A stretch of 64,000 bases of DNA, from contig JAEXSP010000007.1 in assembly GCA_023453795.1 (NCBI GenBank), positions 124,001 to 188,000 of the forward strand. The letters are read 5' to 3'. A program made the position numbers and the translations under genes. The notes under the pieces were generated by a model, which was not told the origin of the DNA, made no database searches, and was given only the letters and a program-made list of their open reading frames with translations. This document shows positions 61,532 through 64,000 of the stretch, one piece after another; the first letter of the stretch is position 1, and each line of letters starts with the position of its first letter. The DNA is from Bacillota bacterium (GTDB taxonomy: Bacteria > Bacillota > Clostridia > Acetivibrionales > JAEXSP01).

Positions 61532-62560
61532 TTGCGCGTTATAAAGTTAATTTATAAATGGATTCTGTTTTCGGTAATCATTCAGGTTTGCATACTGACA
61601 TACATTAATTTTTTCTTTTTAGGCGGCCGGACGACGATACAAGTTTCCAATTATCAATCATCAGAAAAAAAGACGAATTACAATGTTGATGTTCCGCAGG
61701 GTTCCGAAATGATTAAGGTATCGTATGACAGCTCGCTGGTGGGCTGCCTGTCGGGAGGAAAGCTTGTAATAACAGATTCCAAGTCAAACAAAGAAAAAAA
61801 GACGATATCCGATGATGAAGGTCCGGTTGATTATTATAGATGGCTTCCGGACAGAAATATGGTGATACACTCGACAACTGTAAACGGCAGCGGTTACAGC
61901 ACTGTAAAACTCGGGACATATGATTTGGACTCGGATCTTGAAAAGAAGACTCTGAAAATCAGAAGCCTTCCCGAAAACAGTAAGGTTACCTCAATAGAAT
62001 TGTCTACTTTGACAAATATAATATACGTTAAGATAAAAACAAGTGAAACAAGGTCAAGAATTTACAAATTCGATATAATGGATAATATGAGCTATATTAT
62101 GAGAATGGATGCGAGCATAGACATAAAAGAAACTAATTTTGTTGATAGCTTTATATACCAGGATGAGAATAACAACATAATGATACGTAAGGCAAGACCG
62201 CGAAGCACGAAACGGATCCAGCTTGAGGGCAAACTCGTGCTACTGGGGGTTGATGCGTCCGATAAGCTTTATGTCGGGTCTCTGGATTCTGACAATAAGG
62301 TCACGAAGATTTTCACAGGAACTCCGGATGAAAGTCTTAAATATACATTTTCTGAGCTTCGCCTCAAAAAACCTGCCGATAAGGGAGATATTAAGGTTAC
62401 TGATGAAGGAAAGATTTTTTTGGTAGATAAAACAGAACGAACGATTAAAGGAGTAGGAAACAGCAGCGATTATTCGTATAAGGGAGAATTTATTGGTATC
62501 GGTACCAACAGTATTATTACCTATAAAGGCGGGAAGGTTAAAATAGAATCCATCTCATAA
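61532..62560 (+). CDS. Membrane-anchored protein of unknown function, possibly beta-propeller
   Basis: 342 aa, not recognised. An N-terminal helix (YKWILFSVIIQVCILTYINFFFLGG) anchors it with the bulk outside. The exterior is beta-rich, with recurring strand-turn units such as SLVGCLSGGKLVITDSK, GYSTVKLGTYDLDSDL, SRIYKFDIMDN and DKLYVGSLDSDNKV. This suggests a propeller-like repeat structure, but I could not define the repeats exactly. TTG 61532 follows AGGGAG (61518-61523) by eight bases and is preferred over GTG 61523, which overlaps that site. Tight spacing after the phosphodiester glycosidase implies a joint extracellular function. Confidence 0.75.
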   Translation: MRVIKLIYKWILFSVIIQVCILTYINFFFLGGRTTIQVSNYQSSEKKTNYNVDVPQGSEMIKVSYDSSLVGCLSGGKLVITDSKSNKEKKTISDDEGPVDYYRWLPDRNMVIHSTTVNGSGYSTVKLGTYDLDSDLEKKTLKIRSLPENSKVTSIELSTLTNIIYVKIKTSETRSRIYKFDIMDNMSYIMRMDASIDIKETNFVDSFIYQDENNNIMIRKARPRSTKRIQLEGKLVLLGVDASDKLYVGSLDSDNKVTKIFTGTPDESLKYTFSELRLKKPADKGDIKVTDEGKIFLVDKTERTIKGVGNSSDYSYKGEFIGIGTNSIITYKGGKVKIESIS

Positions 62561-62694
62561 AAACTATTTGCAAAAGCCAAATAAATAATTGTTTTGTGTG
62601 TTCTTATTTGGGTAAAATATTATTTAGTTGGGAAAGCAAACAGATCGGTTTGGCAATTTTGAACTGAAATTTTGAGATTTAGGAGGCGTTGCTA

Positions 62695-63024
62695 ATGGCA
62701 AGCGAAAAAATATTAAATGCAGGAAAAAATAATTTTGAAGAGGAAATTTTAAACTCCCAAATGCCGGTATTGGTTGATTTTTGGGCTCAGTGGTGCGGAC
62801 CGTGCAGGGCTGTTGGGCCAATAATGGAAGAATTGGCTGATGAATTTGACGGTAAAGCGAGGATTGCCAAGGTTAATGTAGACGAAGAAGGCGAACTTGC
62901 CGCAAAATACAGGGTAATGAGCATCCCGACAGTTATGCTTTTCAAGGATGGGCAGATGGTTGAGAAGGTTATCGGAGCAAGGTCGAAGAATGAATTTTCA
63001 AACCTTATCAGCAAGAATATATAG
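62695..63024 (+). CDS. trxA: Thioredoxin
   Basis: 109 aa, standard length. Active site WCGPC near residue 31 (VLVDFWAQWCGPCRAVGP), with the buried aspartate upstream and the cis-proline in SIPTVMLFKDGQ. It is a cytosolic dithiol-disulfide oxidoreductase. ATG 62695 follows AGGAGG (62681-62686) by eight bases; the TTG at 62689 is the alternative in-frame codon. It is monocistronic, judging by the terminator after it. Confidence 0.95.
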   Translation: MASEKILNAGKNNFEEEILNSQMPVLVDFWAQWCGPCRAVGPIMEELADEFDGKARIAKVNVDEEGELAAKYRVMSIPTVMLFKDGQMVEKVIGARSKNEFSNLISKNI

Positions 63025-63043
63025 TGTCTTAGAGCCTTTGATT

Positions 63044-63069
63044 AAGCCGTAAAACAATACGGCTTTTTC
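63044..63069 (+). terminator. Terminator after thioredoxin
   Basis: AAGCCGTA (63044-63051) and TACGGCTT (63058-63065) form a perfect eight-base-pair stem with a six-base loop and a T-run. Confidence 0.85.
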
Positions 63070-63176
63070 TTATATTTCCAAAGTAAGTTATTGCAAAGAA
63101 ATTTTTGATGAAAAAAGAGGATTTTTATACATATTTATTGAATATAATATTATATTTTTTAAACGGGGTGAATCAA

Positions 63177-63605
63177 ATGGCAGGAGAGAAACGCTTTAGG
63201 ACCTCATTATTCGGTTTTAAAAAGTCAGATGTCAACACATATGTTGAAAAAATGCTTGAAGAATTTGGGCATAAATTGAAAGAAAAAGATGACGAAATAA
63301 CCTATATAAAAAATCAGAGCAAGGAAACAAAGATAAAGTACGAGGAATTATTGAAGAAATCGGACCAGATCAATGAAGACAGGGCTAAGATTGCTTCTGT
63401 TCTTATCAGAGCTCAGGAGAAAGCTGAACAGTTATTAGAGGATGCTAAAGTTCAAGCTGTTGAAGAAAAGAAAAAGCTTGAGTCAATGGTTGAGGAAGAG
63501 AGAGAAAAGCTTGTTGATATCAAGGAAGAGATTAAGGTACTTAAAAACGAAGTTATAAATACTTTGAAGAAGTATGAAGGTCAGCTTGACGAGTTTATTG
63601 AATAA
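63177..63605 (+). CDS. DivIVA-domain-like coiled-coil protein
   Basis: 142 aa. The N terminus (RFRTSLFGFKKSDVNTYVEKMLEEF) matches the DivIVA/GpsB membrane-targeting region, with FGFKKSDV as its characteristic turn. The remainder is a continuous charged coiled coil. DivIVA-type proteins collect at curved membrane and division sites; this one is short and may be a GpsB-like or wall-synthesis adaptor. ATG 63177 follows GGGGTG (63165-63170). The frame is open from 63105, but that would add a hydrophobic segment with no ribosome site and disrupt the known N-terminal motif. Confidence 0.8.
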   Translation: MAGEKRFRTSLFGFKKSDVNTYVEKMLEEFGHKLKEKDDEITYIKNQSKETKIKYEELLKKSDQINEDRAKIASVLIRAQEKAEQLLEDAKVQAVEEKKKLESMVEEEREKLVDIKEEIKVLKNEVINTLKKYEGQLDEFIE

Positions 63606-63644
63606 AACCGTTTTAACTTATTTGAAATAATAGTAAAATAGGTA

Positions 63645-63673
63645 TTGAAAACTGTTTGAATTTCAATTATAAT
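63645..63673 (+). promoter_or_regulatory. Promoter of the T-box leader
   Basis: TTGAAA (63645-63650), a 17-base spacer and TATAAT (63668-63673). Transcription would begin around 63680, just before stem I of the T-box. Confidence 0.6.
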
Positions 63674-63700
63674 TATTTCAATAATTACAAATATTAAATA

Positions 63701-63978
63701 CGATGACGGGGAAGAGTACATATAGGATTCTACAAAGCGAGTTAGAGATTGGTGAAAGTCTAACAGGAGAATATATGGAATGCAGCCTTCTGAGTATCTC
63801 CTTGAGAAATGAAACTTTTAATAAAACATATTTTAAAGGTTTTAAATAGAGGAAGACGTTACCTCACGTTAGAGAGGCACGGCATGAATGTGCCGGTAGA
63901 GAGAGCGCTGTTTGGCGCTAAGCAGGGTGGTACCGCGAATTACTCTTTCGTCCCTTTTTGAGGATGAAAGGGTTTTTT
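63701..63978 (+). ncRNA. T-box leader, probably alanine-responsive
   Basis: Stem I starts with GGGGA (63708-63712) pairing with TCTCC. The specifier loop has AGTA (63715-63718) opposite GAA (63778-63780), so the aligned specifier codon is GCA (63782-63784), alanine. The T-box AGGGTGGTACCGCG lies at 63925-63937. Its UGGU would pair with a tRNA whose discriminator base is A, which fits tRNA-Ala and argues against the overlapping UGC (Cys) reading. The terminator is CTCTTTCGTCC paired with GGATGAAAGGG, then a T-run (63943-63978). Uncharged tRNA-Ala would favour the antiterminator and read-through. The controlled gene, probably alaS, is beyond the window edge. Confidence 0.9.
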
Positions 63979-64000
63979 TATTTTTTAAACATGCCTGTCG

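Noticed and set aside
1..64000. CRISPR array, tRNA/rRNA gene or intact transposase
   Set aside because: No regularly spaced repeats, no tRNA-like cloverleaf and no transposase motifs were seen. The only tandem repeat is the short 17-base one near 50.5 kb.

Overview
The window reads as a low-GC Gram-positive chromosome, most likely an anaerobic Clostridia species. Supporting signs are strong AGGAGG-type ribosome binding sites, frequent TTG/GTG starts, an alanine-type T-box leader, a yybP-ykoY (Mn2+) riboswitch, and oxygen-sensitive proteins of the 2-hydroxyacyl-CoA dehydratase/activase type. No genus is claimed. All family calls come from reading motifs by eye; no database search was run.

About two thirds of the window (roughly 3.1-47.3 kb, perhaps to 50.5 kb) is one co-directional hybrid NRPS / trans-AT PKS gene cluster. 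A sensor kinase and LuxR-type response regulator (245-2683) sit just upstream and are the obvious candidate regulators. The core line is: NRPS A-PCP / C-A(Ser)-PCP / C-A(Gly)-PCP / half-C tail (3149-11899); a free-standing malonyl acyltransferase with an extra C-terminal domain (11933-13207); three consecutive KS-DH-KR-ACP proteins (13245-27717); one KS-KR-ACP protein (27746-31693); and NRPS C-A(Gly)-PCP / C-A(Ser)-PCP / thioester reductase (32857-40572). None of the PKS proteins has an AT domain. Read collinearly, the line predicts X-Ser-Gly-[four malonyl extensions: conjugated triene plus one hydroxyl]-Gly-Ser released reductively as an aldehyde or alcohol. The amino acids are placed palindromically around the polyketide. 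Tailoring and export genes follow or are embedded: two paralogous family 2 glycosyltransferases, a methyltransferase-like protein, an iron-sulfur-type flavoprotein and two ABC exporter half-transporters.

Immediately downstream (47364-50470) are two proteins with the conserved-cysteine pattern of 2-hydroxyacyl-CoA dehydratase-like subunits and a BcrAD/BadFG-type ATPase activase. Together they look like an ATP-driven low-potential electron-transfer system. Whether it serves the natural product is unknown.

From 50.5 kb onward the window holds housekeeping or accessory genes: a riboswitch-controlled protein of unknown function, a PNPOx-fold protein, RidA, a TetR regulator with a perfect sigma-A promoter, a VOC protein, a zinc-ribbon protein, a flavin amine oxidase whose Shine-Dalgarno lies inside a hairpin, a membrane-anchored serine hydrolase, alpha-glucan phosphorylase (the only large minus-strand gene), a small membrane protein, a phosphodiester glycosidase with a membrane-anchored partner, thioredoxin and a DivIVA-like coiled-coil protein. 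The window ends in an alanine-type T-box leader whose gene (probably alaS) lies outside.

I saw no CRISPR array, rRNA, tRNA or intact insertion sequence.
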